Below are positions 9,604 to 18,087 of a DNA stretch of 64,000 nucleotides, one piece after another; within the stretch, counting starts at the first letter, position 1, and each line of letters opens with the position of its first letter. The DNA comes from Planctomycetota bacterium (GTDB lineage: Bacteria; Planctomycetota; MHYJ01; WSZJ01; JACPWG01). The notes below the pieces were generated by a model. That model saw only the letters and a list, made by a program, of their open reading frames with translations. It did no database searches and was not told the origin of the DNA. The stretch covers positions 1 through 64,000 of the forward strand of contig JACPWG010000066.1 in the NCBI GenBank assembly GCA_016197205.1, read 5' to 3'. A program made the translations under genes and the position numbers.

Positions 9604-9643
9604 GCGCGGCGGTCCGAGGGTCGGGCCGCCGCGCCGCCTTTTT
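9604..9643 (+). terminator. Rho-independent terminator or attenuator
   Basis: A perfect 9-bp stem GCGCGGCGG / CCGCCGCGC (9604-9612 with 9626-9634) is followed by CGCC and five T. It can end the YVTN transcript. If the promoter at 9561-9589 is real, it lies in the leader of the next gene. Confidence 0.6.
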
Positions 9644-9698
9644 CCGAGGCGTCGAAAATAAAACTTCTTCTGCCGGGCAGTCCAGGAGGAGCCGGAGC

Positions 9699-10607
9699 AT
9701 GACGCGCTGGAAGGTCGTTCGCCTGGTCGTGGTCCTGGGCCTGGGGCTGGCCGCGGGCGGCTGCGAGTGGGACCGGTTCACGGCGTGGCAGGTCGCGTCG
9801 CTCATCCGGTCCCGGACCGCGGCCTTCGAGCGGGAAACCGACGTCGAAGTCGCGCGCGAGCGGGGGAGCGCGATGCTCTTCGGCATCGACCTCTTGATCC
9901 GCTCCGCGCCGACCAACGCCGAGTTCCTGACCGCGGGCGCGAGGCTGAACACGATGTACGCGTTCGCGCTGGTCGAGGAGGAGCATGCCGCGCGGGCGTG
10001 CGCGTACTACGCGAAAGCGCGCGGGTACGGGCTGCGCGCGCTGGCCCGACGGCCGGGGTTCGCGGCTGCGGCGGAGACGGGCGGGCCGGCGCTCGACGCG
10101 GCCCTGAGCCGTTTTCGCCGCGGGGAGCTGGAGCCGCTTTTCTGGACGGCCTACGCGACGGGCCTGCGCGTGAACCTCCGGCGGGACGACCCGCGCGGGC
10201 TCGCGGCTCTGCCGGCCGCGACGCAGATGATGACGCGCGTGGCCGCGCTGGATGCGAACTTCTACCACGCGGCGCCGCGGATCTTTCTCGGGGTCGTGCA
10301 CGGCATGCGCTCCGCGACGCTGGGCGGGGAGCTGCCGGCCTCGCGGCGCGAGTTCGAGGACGCGATCCGGCGGACGCGCGGCCGCTATCTGCTCGCGCGC
10401 GTCCTCTTCGCCCGCCATTACGCCGTGCAGGCGCAGGACCGGGCGCTTTTTCTTCGCGAGCTCGAGCGGGTGCGGGACGCGAGCGACGCGTTGGATCCCT
10501 CGCAAGGCCTGGCGAACGCGGTCGCGAAGCGCCGCGCGGAGCGGCTGCTCGCGCGCGTGGACGACCTTTTTTTGCCGGGGGAGGGCGGCGGTTCAGAGTC
10601 GAAGTGA
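9699..10607 (+). CDS. TatT-like lipoprotein (TRAP transporter T-component family)
   Basis: A 302-residue lipoprotein. The signal ends in the lipobox LAAGGC (cysteine about residue 22), preceded by a hydrophobic run. The mature part is helical, with TPR-like spacing. It shows family hallmarks of TatT: residues such as LIRSAPTNAEFLTAGARL, a segment beginning ALVEEEH, and an ARHYAVQAQDRALF segment near the C-terminus. In the known family TatT is a periplasmic trimer associated with TRAP uptake systems, but no TRAP permease is in this window. AGGAGG lies 9 nt before the ATG. The stop codon sits inside a 9-bp inverted repeat. Confidence 0.8.
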   Translation: MTRWKVVRLVVVLGLGLAAGGCEWDRFTAWQVASLIRSRTAAFERETDVEVARERGSAMLFGIDLLIRSAPTNAEFLTAGARLNTMYAFALVEEEHAARACAYYAKARGYGLRALARRPGFAAAAETGGPALDAALSRFRRGELEPLFWTAYATGLRVNLRRDDPRGLAALPAATQMMTRVAALDANFYHAAPRIFLGVVHGMRSATLGGELPASRREFEDAIRRTRGRYLLARVLFARHYAVQAQDRALFLRELERVRDASDALDPSQGLANAVAKRRAERLLARVDDLFLPGEGGGSESK

Positions 10608-10613
10608 ACCGCC
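10587..10613 (+). terminator. Hairpin over the stop codon, possible terminator
   Basis: GGCGGTTCA / TGAACCGCC form a perfect 9-bp stem with a 9-nt loop and contain the TGA. No T-run follows on this strand, so termination is uncertain. Confidence 0.35.
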
Positions 10614-10647
10614 CCCGGCCGGTACGTCCGAAAAAAACATTTCTTGC

Positions 10648-10675
10648 TTGACACAAAACCTTCGGTCGCTATAAT
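10648..10675 (+). promoter_or_regulatory. Full-consensus sigma-70 promoter
   Basis: TTGACA, 16-bp spacer and TATAAT: both hexamers match the consensus exactly. It drives the coiled-coil/small-membrane-protein pair through a leader of about 130 nt. Confidence 0.85.
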
Positions 10676-10812
10676 GCCCGCACTTTTGCGGACGGTGTAG
10701 ACCGCAACCGTGCTGGGGCGCGTGTCCTACGTGCACGCGGGCCCGGGGGAGAGTCGGTGGTTCGACGTTGGTGTGAACCGGGGTCTGGTGGATATGGAGG
10801 AAGGGAGTCGAG

Positions 10813-11673
10813 ATGAGCACTCTGTCAAAGGTGTTCGTGATCCTCATCCTGATCGTCAGCTTGGTCTATTTGGGTATCACGGCGACCCTCTTCGCCCATC
10901 GGGTCGAGTACAAGGACAAGCTGTCGAAGATGCAGACGGCTTACGGCGACCTTGAGAAGAAACTCAAGGAGACCGTGACGGCGAAGGACACCGAGATCTC
11001 TGGGCAGGCGACGCAGATCGACAACCTCCGCGGGGAGAAGTCGGTCGCGGAGACTGCGCGCAAGTCATTGGAAACCGAGCTCGAGAAGACGCACACGGGC
11101 TTCGATACCTTGAAGCAGAGCTACGACAAGATGGCCGCGGAAATCAAGAGCGTGAAGGACTCGCTCGACGCGGAGCGGAAGACGAACGAAGGCCTGCAGG
11201 AGAAGCTCAAGGAGCTGCAGGCCCAGAAGGAAGCCGCGATCACGGACAAGGACGTGACGCAGGCCAAGCTGCTGGACACCGAGAACCGCCTGGCGATCAG
11301 CGAGAAGAACCTGGCGGACCTCGAGGTGCAGTACATCACCCGCATGAAGGACCTGGACGAGTCGAAGCTCCAGCTCGCGAAGCTGCGCGAGGCGGGCATC
11401 CCGGTCGAGGTGATCTCGACGGGCATGGTGAAGCACGTCGAAGGCAAGGTCCTCGCGGTGAGCGAGAAGATGAACCTGATGATCATCAGCGCCGGCAAGG
11501 ACAAGGGCGTCGAGCAGGGGTACCAGTTCACGGTCTTCCGCGGCGGCAAGTACGTCGGGAAGGTCCAGGTCCAGAAGGCGGACAAGGACTGGTCCTCGGC
11601 GGCCGCCCTCGCCACCTTCATGAAGGAGGGCGAAAAGGTCCAGGTCGGCGACAGCGTCTCGACCCGGCCCTAG
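10813..11673 (+). CDS. Membrane-anchored coiled-coil protein
   Basis: A 286-residue protein with one N-terminal membrane segment (FVILILIVSLVYLGITATLF, residues 8-27). A long charged coiled coil covers about residues 33-195. A small beta-rich C-terminal domain (about 205-286) shows the pattern GKVLAVSEKMNLMIISAGKD ... GVEQGYQFTVFRGGKYVGKV ... GDSV, reminiscent of the beta domains of MreC-like and flagellar accessory proteins. This is a type-II anchored envelope protein. Its role is unknown, but the consensus promoter suggests high expression, as for a structural component. The ATG at 10813 has GGAGG plus AGGGAG upstream. It forms an operon with the small membrane protein that follows. Confidence 0.75.
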   Translation: MSTLSKVFVILILIVSLVYLGITATLFAHRVEYKDKLSKMQTAYGDLEKKLKETVTAKDTEISGQATQIDNLRGEKSVAETARKSLETELEKTHTGFDTLKQSYDKMAAEIKSVKDSLDAERKTNEGLQEKLKELQAQKEAAITDKDVTQAKLLDTENRLAISEKNLADLEVQYITRMKDLDESKLQLAKLREAGIPVEVISTGMVKHVEGKVLAVSEKMNLMIISAGKDKGVEQGYQFTVFRGGKYVGKVQVQKADKDWSSAAALATFMKEGEKVQVGDSVSTRP

Positions 11674-11770
11674 TCGAGTCTCGTTCGGAGGAGGGGGCCG
11701 TCCCCTGGGCGGAAACCCGAGAGGCACCAGCGAGCGCGGCCTGGGCCGCGCCCGACAGACGGAGGAGTTC

Positions 11771-11989
11771 ATGGCCGACGAGATGATGGAAGACTACGAA
11801 GGCGCGGCGCCGACGAACGACGTGTACACGTTTCTCGTCCTGATCGCGCTCGTTCTGATGTTGGCGGGGATCTTCCTGGTGTACAAGGAGATCGACTCCA
11901 CCTACAGCAAGGACATCAAGCTAGGCCCGATCCCCGGCGCGACTGCCAGCAGCGCGGCTGCGGGCGGCGCGGCTTCCGGCGGCAAGTAG
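11771..11989 (+). CDS. Small single-pass membrane protein (72 aa)
   Basis: 72 residues: an acidic N-terminus (MADEMMEDYEG), one membrane helix (VYTFLVLIALVLMLAGIFLVY, about 18-38), and a short Ala/Gly/Ser-rich tail. GGAGGAG lies 3 nt before the ATG. It is separated by 97 bp from the coiled-coil gene and followed by a strong terminator, so it is the last gene of that operon. The family was not recognised. Confidence 0.75.
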   Translation: MADEMMEDYEGAAPTNDVYTFLVLIALVLMLAGIFLVYKEIDSTYSKDIKLGPIPGATASSAAAGGAASGGK

Positions 11990-12060
11990 CCGGGTTTCAG
12001 CTTGTCCCGAGCGGTGCCCTGACGATCCGCCGGGAACCACCGACCCTCGAGCAGACCGCC

Positions 12061-12106
12061 GGGGCCGGGCCGGCCGTCCGGGCTGGCCCGGCCCCGTCTT
12101 TGCTTT
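12061..12106 (+). terminator. Strong Rho-independent terminator
   Basis: A perfect 11-bp stem GGGGCCGGGCC / GGCCCGGCCCC (12061-12071 with 12085-12095) is followed by the T-rich GTCTTTGCTTT. It closes the 10813-11989 operon. Confidence 0.85.
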
Positions 12107-12195
12107 CAGGAAGAACTCCTGGATCGGCACTTTCCTCGGAGGGAAGTGGCCCTTGGGGTGCGGGCCTTCCGGCCTGCACAGCCTGGCGCGAGTGC

Positions 12196-12224
12196 CTGAC
12201 CTGTTCCTTTGCGGGCCCTAAACT
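12196..12224 (+). promoter_or_regulatory. Putative promoter of mreB
   Basis: CTGACC, 17-bp spacer, TAAACT, about 85 bp before the mreB ATG and downstream of the preceding terminator. Confidence 0.45.
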
Positions 12225-12313
12225 CCCCGGCAAGAAGCCCCCTCGCGGAGGCCCACCCCTTCGCCCGGCCTGGACCCCTGTATCGCGGGTGCTGGAAAGT
12301 GAATCGCTTCCCC

Positions 12314-13372
12314 ATGGTCACGATCATCGATCGCATCCTCGGCTACTTTTCCACCGACATGGGCATCGACCTAGGGACCTGCAATACGCTGGTCTGCGTG
12401 CGCGGGGACGGGATCGTGCTCTCCGAACCCTCGGTGGTCGCCGTCCGGCGCGGCACCAACAAGGTCCTGCTGGACGGCCAGGCCGTCGGCAACACGGCCA
12501 AGGAGATGCTCGGGAAGACGCCCGGCAACATCGTCGCCGTCCGCCCGCTCAAGGACGGGGTGATCGCCGACTTCGACATCACCGAGGCGATGATCAAGTA
12601 CTTCATCCAGAAGGTCCACAAGCGTAGGCGCTGGGTCCGGCCCCGCGTGGCGATCTCCCACCCCTCCGGCATCACCGCCGTCGAAAAGCGGGCCGTCACC
12701 GTGTCCGCGGAGCGGGCCGGCGCGCGCAAAGTCTACCTCGTCCCCGAACCGATCGCGGCCGGCATCGGCGTGGGCCTCCCGATCCAGGATCCGGTCGGCA
12801 GCATGATCGTGGACATCGGCGGCGGCACGACCGAGGTCGCCGTGCTCTCGCTCGGCGGCGTCGTCGCCTCGAGCTCGATCCGCGTGGCAGGAGACGAGCT
12901 GGACGAAGCCGTGATGAAGCACCTGAAGGACACCTACAACCTGCTCATCGGCGAGCAGACCGCCGAACGGATCAAGATCCACATCGGCTCCGCCTTCCCG
13001 CTGCAGCAGGAAATGACCATGGAGGTCAAGGGACGCGACGTCGTGACCGCCATGCCGCGCAAAGTGGTCGTGACCTCCGAAGAAATCCGCGAGGCCCTGC
13101 TCGAGCCCGTGCATTCGATCATCCGCGCCATCCGCGACACCCTCGAGCGGACGCTGCCCGAGCTGTCCGCGGACCTTGTCGACCAGGGCATGGTCCTGGC
13201 CGGCGGCGGCGCCCTCCTACGCGGCATGGACCGCGCGATCTCCAAGGAGATCGATATCCCCGTCCGCGTAGCCGAGGACCCGCTCACCGCCGTCGCCAAG
13301 GGGACCGGCGTCATCCTCGAGAACCTGGACAGGCTCAAGGAGAGCCTCGAGTGCGGGGAGGATCTGCTCTAG
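12314..13372 (+). CDS. mreB: Rod shape-determining actin homologue MreB
   Basis: 352 residues, the usual MreB length. It polymerises under the inner membrane and guides the elongasome. Actin-fold motifs are all present: phosphate-1 DLGTCNT (19-25), phosphate-2 DIGGGTTE (167-174) and the adenosine loop GGGALLRGMD near residue 298. The HPSGITAVEKRAV, VPEPIAAGIGVGLPI and AGDELDEAVMKHL stretches are diagnostic. The ATG at 12314 gives the canonical N-terminus; a GTG 15 bp upstream is possible. No strong ribosome site is visible. It heads the mreB-mreC-mreD-mrdA-rodA cluster but is separated from mreC by repeats and a hypothetical gene. Its TAG touches a 127-bp palindromic element. Confidence 0.96.
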   Translation: MVTIIDRILGYFSTDMGIDLGTCNTLVCVRGDGIVLSEPSVVAVRRGTNKVLLDGQAVGNTAKEMLGKTPGNIVAVRPLKDGVIADFDITEAMIKYFIQKVHKRRRWVRPRVAISHPSGITAVEKRAVTVSAERAGARKVYLVPEPIAAGIGVGLPIQDPVGSMIVDIGGGTTEVAVLSLGGVVASSSIRVAGDELDEAVMKHLKDTYNLLIGEQTAERIKIHIGSAFPLQQEMTMEVKGRDVVTAMPRKVVVTSEEIREALLEPVHSIIRAIRDTLERTLPELSADLVDQGMVLAGGGALLRGMDRAISKEIDIPVRVAEDPLTAVAKGTGVILENLDRLKESLECGEDLL

Positions 13373-13499
13373 TGGCCCGTTGACGAACTTCGGACACAGT
13401 CGTCAACTCCGCCACGGCGGGTCGTAACCCATGCGGCCGTTCGCGCGGGCCGGAGGCCCGCGCCCCCAGGCATCGTGACTGGACTTCGTCAACGGGTCA
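13373..13499 (+). repeat. 127-bp palindromic element, copy directly after the mreB stop
   Basis: The best-preserved copy. It begins TGGCCCGTTGACGAAC right after CTCTAG and ends CTTCGTCAACGGGTCA, so the ends are imperfect terminal inverted repeats. The interior holds GGACACAGTCGTCAACTC, the GCGGGTCG segment and the GCGCGGGCC / GGCCCGCGC hairpin with GCCCCCAGGCATCGTG after it. Confidence 0.9.
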
Positions 13500-13538
13500 C
13501 GAGCGCCGTGCTGTCTTGCGGCTCTGCGCCCCCGGATC

Positions 13539-13612
13539 GGACACCACGGACACCACGGGCACCACAGATTTCCCAGATTCTCCGAGATTTCACAGATTAC
13601 CAAGCTGTGAAG
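13539..13612. repeat. CACAGATTTC-type intergenic repeat
   Basis: ACACCACGGACACCACGGGC, then CACAGATTTCCCAGATTCTC and GAGATTTCACAGATTACC. The same words recur at 34548-34624. It has no coding potential and fills the gap between mreB and the next gene. Confidence 0.65.
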
Positions 13613-13696
13613 TGTCCGCTACTCCGTGAAATCAGCGGTCCCCCTTTTCTTTGGGTGCGGCGCTTCCACGTTGGGAACGGGTTGAGGTCAAAGTCG

Positions 13697-14164
13697 ATGT
13701 CGGTGAGTCCCGCGGAAGGGCAGGACGCTGCCACGGCGTGCACGCCGGGGCGCCTCCGGCTCCGGCTGGTCCGGTGGCTCGGTGCGGCCCTGCCGGAGCG
13801 CGCGCCGGCCGCCCGGGGTCGCGCTCGTCTTCGCGGGCGCCGCGAGCTGGTCCCCGTCGTCTCTTGGGCGCGATACCTGCCCGACGAGGAAACCGCGATC
13901 GACGAGCATGTCGCGGCCCACCTCGGCGCCGTCCACGGGCTCCGCGTCTCCCTCGCGGCCGCGCGTCGCGTCCGTGAGCGCACGTCTTCTTCCTCGAAGC
14001 CGACGATCGAAGTCGCCGGCTTCGCGCTCCTCTCAGGCGTACCCGAGCGCGTCTCGCTCTCCTCCGCCGAGATCCGGGCACTCCTTGCCGGCGCCTGGAG
14101 CGTGCCCCACCTCGAAGCCGGAGAGACCGAAGCACCGGCCGGCGGACGGATCCTGGAGAATTGA
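13697..14164 (+). CDS. Hypothetical protein between mreB and mreC
   Basis: A 155-residue reading frame whose third codon positions are strongly GC, unlike the Ser/Pro/Arg-rich frames overlapping it. The N-terminal 55 residues are basic (RLRLRLVRW, RGRARLRGRR). The C-terminal half looks folded (AIDEHVAAHLGAVHGLRVSL ... EVAGFALLSGVPERVSL ... EIRALLAGAW). No family was recognised. GAGG lies 9 nt before the ATG at 13697. The gene ends 70 bp before mreC, so it may be translated with the mre transcript. Confidence 0.55.
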   Translation: MSVSPAEGQDAATACTPGRLRLRLVRWLGAALPERAPAARGRARLRGRRELVPVVSWARYLPDEETAIDEHVAAHLGAVHGLRVSLAAARRVRERTSSSSKPTIEVAGFALLSGVPERVSLSSAEIRALLAGAWSVPHLEAGETEAPAGGRILEN

Positions 14165-14234
14165 GCACCCAGCGCGTCGCGGCCCCGGCCCGGCGACGGC
14201 TTTCGGGAGCGGCTCCACCGGAGCTGAGGACCGC

Positions 14235-15068
14235 GTGACCCACCCGCGCATCGTCTACGCGGCGCTTTTTTTCCTCTTCGCCTGCCTGGTCGTCCTCCTG
14301 CCCGCTCGCTGGACAGGCCCCGCACGCTCCTCGTTCGTCGGGCTCCTCGCCCCCCTCGAACGCTTCGCGCGTTCCCTCCTCGCCCTCGACGGCGGCTCCG
14401 CCGCTCCGACCGCTCCAGCGAAGGAGTCCGCCGAGGTCGCCTCCCTCCGAGCCCAGAATGCCGACCTGCGCGCGGCGCTCATCTCCGCACAGGCCGAGAC
14501 GCTCGACCTGCGACGAAAGGTGCAGGCCCTCGCGCAGCTCTCCGAAACGGGCTTCCGCGACGTCCCCCTCATCGTCCTGGCGCCGGTCCTCACGCACCGG
14601 GATGCCTCCAACTGGCACCGCACGCTCTTCGTCGGCCGCGGTTCGACGGACGGCATCCAGCCCTCCCAACCGGTCGTGTGGGGACGCTCCCTTCTCGGCA
14701 AGGTCGTCGAGGCGGGCCCGAGCGGCGCCCGCGTGCGCCTGCTCACCGATCCGGCGTTCCGCATGAAGGTGCTCCTCGTCCCGGACGCCCCCGCGGGGAA
14801 GGACCCCGTCAGCGTCTCGGGGCTGTTGCAGGGCACGGGGCAGGAGGATTGCGAGGTCGTCTGGGTGCTGCGCGACTGCCAGGTCCGAACCGGCTGGAGC
14901 GCGGTCTCCATGGAGGAGGAGGAGGGCGCGTGGCCCCGCGGGCTCGCGGTCGGACGGGTGCGCGAGGTCTCCGACGACTACGGCAGCTACCTGAGAATCA
15001 AGGTGCGGCCCGACCTCGACCCGTCCACGCTGGATTCCGTCTGCGTGCTCAAGCTGGCGCGGCACTGA
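14235..15068 (+). CDS. mreC: Rod shape-determining protein MreC
   Basis: 277 residues. A short cytoplasmic N-terminus and one membrane helix (IVYAALFFLFACLVVLL) precede a coiled coil (KESAEVASLRAQNADLRAAL ... LRRKVQALAQL) and two beta-barrel lobes (VLAPVLTHRDASNWHRTLFV ... GIQPSQPVVWGRSLLGKVVE ... VRLLTDPAFRMKVLL). MreC is the periplasmic scaffold that activates PBP2 and RodA. The start is GTG at 14235, with GAGG just upstream. Its TGA overlaps the mreD ATG by one base, indicating translational coupling. Confidence 0.9.
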   Translation: MTHPRIVYAALFFLFACLVVLLPARWTGPARSSFVGLLAPLERFARSLLALDGGSAAPTAPAKESAEVASLRAQNADLRAALISAQAETLDLRRKVQALAQLSETGFRDVPLIVLAPVLTHRDASNWHRTLFVGRGSTDGIQPSQPVVWGRSLLGKVVEAGPSGARVRLLTDPAFRMKVLLVPDAPAGKDPVSVSGLLQGTGQEDCEVVWVLRDCQVRTGWSAVSMEEEEGAWPRGLAVGRVREVSDDYGSYLRIKVRPDLDPSTLDSVCVLKLARH

Positions 15069-15568
15069 TGCGAGCCCACCTTTCGCCCGTTCTTTGCCTC
15101 GGGGCCGTGCTCGTGGCGCTCGAGGCCACGCTCCTCGAACACGTCCGCATCCAGGGCGTGGCCCCGGACCTCTCCCTCCTGCTCGCCCTCTTCCTCTCCC
15201 TCCACCTGCCGTTCGAGCACGCCCTCGGCGCGAACTGGCTCCTCGGGCTCCTCCACGACTTCCCGAGCGTCGCCGGCTTCGGGACCTCCGCGCTGCTCTA
15301 CCTCCTGCTGGGCGCCCTGGTTTCCCTCCTCAAGGAAATCCTCTTTCGCGACAGCTTGAGCGTCCAGGTTCTGCTCGTCTTCGCCGCCAGCTTTCTCTAT
15401 AATCTCGCCTATGGCGGGTGCCTGGCCCGCACGCAGGAGGCGCTCCGGCCAGGGGACGTGCTCGCCCGCTCCGCCGCCATCGCGACCTATACCGCGCTGG
15501 TCGGCCCCCTCGCGTTCGCCGTCCTGCACCGGTTCCGTCGGCTCTTCGTCGACGCACGCGTCGTCTGA
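15068..15568 (+). CDS. mreD: Rod shape-determining membrane protein MreD
   Basis: 166 residues with about five to six hydrophobic helices and the MreD-like opening VLCLGAVLVALEATLLEHV, then APDLSLLLALFLSLHLPFE. It is a small multi-spanning partner of MreC in the elongation complex. The ATG overlaps the mreC stop. The stop codon is followed at once by a 45-bp repeat shared with 24600-24643. Confidence 0.85.
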   Translation: MRAHLSPVLCLGAVLVALEATLLEHVRIQGVAPDLSLLLALFLSLHLPFEHALGANWLLGLLHDFPSVAGFGTSALLYLLLGALVSLLKEILFRDSLSVQVLLVFAASFLYNLAYGGCLARTQEALRPGDVLARSAAIATYTALVGPLAFAVLHRFRRLFVDARVV

Positions 15569-15610
15569 GTACCGCTCCACGGAACTCGGTGGCCGCCAGG
15601 CGAAGGCAGT
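15566..15610 (+). repeat. 45-bp dispersed repeat after mreD
   Basis: AGTACCGCTCCACGGAACTC, GGTGGCC and AGGCGAAGGCA match 24600-24643 at most positions. It begins at the mreD stop and lies just before mrdA. Confidence 0.7.
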
Positions 15611-15662
15611 CGCGGCGCGTTTTCGGATGACCCGGCCCGTCCCTCCCCGCGGGGCTTCTCCC

Positions 15663-17729
15663 ATGCAGCGTCGTCGGATCCTCGTCCTGGTCGGCCTCTT
15701 CCTCCTGCCGGCCCTTGTGATCGAAATGCGCCTCTTCGAGCTCCAGGTCCTCGAGGGCGCGCGCTTCCGCGAGGAGGCCGAGCGGAAAGTCACGACGATC
15801 GAGCTCCTGCCGAGCATGAGGGGGCGCATCCTCGACCGGAATGGGGAGATCCTGGCCCGCGACCGCCGCTCCTTCGAAGTCGACCTGGTTCCTCAACGCC
15901 TGCGCGTAGCCTCGGCCACTCCCGCCTCCGTGGTGGCGGACCTCGGGCTGAGGAGCGAGCGGCTCGACGCGGGCTCCGAACTCGGGGCGCGCCCCGCGTC
16001 CATCGCCCGCCTCGCCCAGCTCTTCCGCCTCCGGCGCGAGTCGCTCGAGGGCGCCCTCGCCTAGGTCCAGCGCCGGCGTACGTTCGTCGCGCTGAGCCGC
16101 CTGTTGGGACTGCCGTCCCGACCCTGGGAGGAGCGGTTCGAGGCGCTCGAGGAACGCATCCTCCGGCTTACCGCGGGGAAGTCCCGCAAGGACCGCGGAC
16201 GGATCGCGCGGCGGGAACGCGAGAATCCGATCCGCCTCGTCTCGGAGGTGACCTACGACCAGGCGGCTGAGCTCGAGACGCGGATGGAGACGTATCCGGG
16301 GTTGCAGGTGGTGGAACGGCTGAAGCGCGAGTATCCGCAGGGCAGCGCGGGCGGGCACGTGGTCGGCTACGTGGGGAAAATGCGGGACGACCAGTACGGC
16401 GCGCGGGAGGCGGCCGGCTACTTCCGGGAGGAGCTGGTCACCGTGATCGGCGAGGACGAGTACGCGAAGCGCGAGCGGCTCGGTGAATTCAAGGACGACA
16501 TCGTGGGTGCGGAAGGGGTCGAGGCCTGGTTCGACCAGCCGGCCGCCGACGAGCCGTTTCGCCAGCTCCTGCGGGGACGACGGGGGGCGATGATCCAGCA
16601 GCGCGACCTCACGAGCCGGACGCGCGAGATCCTGCAGCACGCGCCGCCGACCGCGGGCACGGACCTGCGGCTGACCCTGGACCTCCGCCTCCAGCGCTCC
16701 GTGGAAGAGGCGCTCGCGGGTCTGCTCGCCAGCGCGGTGGTGCTCGACGTGCGGACGGGCGAGCTCCTCGCCCTCGTGAGCACACCCGGGTTCGACCCGA
16801 ACGACTTCGTGCCTCCCGCTTCGGCGGCTGTGGTGGAGCCGCTCCTGACGCGCAAGGACCACCCGCTCCTGAACCGCGCGGTGATGTCGGCCTACCCGTT
16901 GGGCTCGATCTTCAAGGTCGTGACCGCGTCGGCGGGGCTGGAGGAGCGGAAGTTCGAGCCCTCGACGGAATTCACGTGCGAGGGGCGCTTCCGGACGCAG
17001 CCGCCCTATTTCCGCTGCTGGATTTCGGCCCACGGCGGCGCGCACGGCCCGCAGGACCTCCTGCACGCCCTCATGCACTCGTGCAATGTCTTTTTTTGCA
17101 ACGTGGGCCAACGGGTCGGGGGAGAGGCCCTGACGGGCTGGGCGCGGCGGTTCGGCCTCGGCCGACGCACCGGCGTGGACCTGCGGGGGGAAAGGGCCGG
17201 AGGGTTGCCGGGCCGCTCCCGCGTGACCGGTGCGCCGCACACCCTCAACCCCAACGAAGTCCTGAACCTCTCCATCGGGCAGGGCCAGATCGAGGTGACG
17301 CCGATCCAGGTGGCCGTGCTCATGGCGGCGGTCGCGAACGGAGGCTCCGTCCTGCGGCCGATCCTCTGGCGCGACGATCCCCGGTCCCGCGCGCCCGTGG
17401 ACGTCCTCCCCCTCGGACGGGCGACGCTCGAGGCCATCCGCGCCGGGCTTGCCGCCGTGGTGATGGAGCCCGGCGGGACGGCCGCCAAGACGGACCTGCG
17501 GAAGTTCCACGCCGCCGGCAAGACGAGCACGGCGGAAGTGACCTCTTCCGAGACCGCCCGACAGCTCCCCGCGTTCTATCCCCACGCCTGGTTCGCCGGG
17601 TACGCGCCCCTGGAGGCGCCGCGCTTCGCCTTCGTGGTGATGATCGAGCACGGCGGCAAAGGGAGCGAAGCCGCGGCCCCGAAGGCCGCCGAGGTCCTCG
17701 CACGGGTTTTCGCGCGCTTCCCGGAGTGA
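15663..17729 (+). pseudogene. mrdA: Penicillin-binding protein 2 interrupted by one in-frame TAG
   Basis: The elongation-specific peptidoglycan transpeptidase, partner of RodA. Read through, it is about 688 residues: N-terminal membrane helix (ILVLVGLFLLPALVIEM), PBP dimer domain (MRGRILDRNGEILARDRRSF), and a transpeptidase domain with SIFK (S415, K418), SCN (S473) and KTS (K620). A single TAG at 16062-16064 splits it into a 133-codon 5' part and a 554-codon 3' part in the same frame. Flanking codons (GCC CTC GCC TAG GTC CAG CGC) stay coding-like, so CAG to TAG is the simplest change. No ATG or GTG restarts the second part near the break; a TTG exists at 16104. The start at 15663 fits homologues; ATG 15627 is an alternative. 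It may be a real nonsense mutation, a sequencing error, or suppressed amber. Confidence 0.85.
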
Positions 17730-17834
17730 GCCGCTGAAAAGGGGCATCGGGTCCTGCCACCGAGAAGCAGGGGCGGCAGCCAGGGCCGGACGGGCCGCCG
17801 AAGCGGAGAACGAGGCACAAGGACGGGCCTGAAC

Positions 17835-18010
17835 GAGCCACCGAAGACGCCGAAGACGCCGAAAAAAATAGAGACGGACGGAGCGCTGGGAAGGCTGGGA
17901 AGGCCGGACCGAAGGGGGACGAGCCACCGAAGACGCCGAAGACGCCGAAAAAACAAAACAGACGGAAGGCCGGACCGAAGCGGGACGAGCCCGCGAAGAC
18001 GGCGAAGTTG
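17835..18010. repeat. Tandem GAGCCACCGAAGACGCCGAA repeats between mrdA and rodA
   Basis: GAGCCACCGAAGACGCCGAA followed by GACGCCGAAAAAA occurs at 17835 and 17931 (period 96 bp), with a degenerate unit at 17987 and GGAAGGCCGGACCGAAG between them. Related words recur at 56225-56293. The rest of the 358-bp gap shows no gene. Confidence 0.75.
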
Positions 18011-18087
18011 ACGGAAAGCCGGGAAGGTCGGACTGGAACCGGACCGACCACCGACGACCCGGAATCTGACGGAGAGTTGTGGACCCC

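Noticed and set aside
13632..15065. Long minus-strand frame over the hypothetical gene and mreC
   Set aside because: It lies opposite mreC, whose domains are clear; the product has no family features.
16062..16064. TAG in mrdA as pyrrolysine or another programmed recoding
   Set aside because: TAG ends many normal genes here, no pyl genes were seen, and a CAG-to-TAG change or base error explains it more simply.
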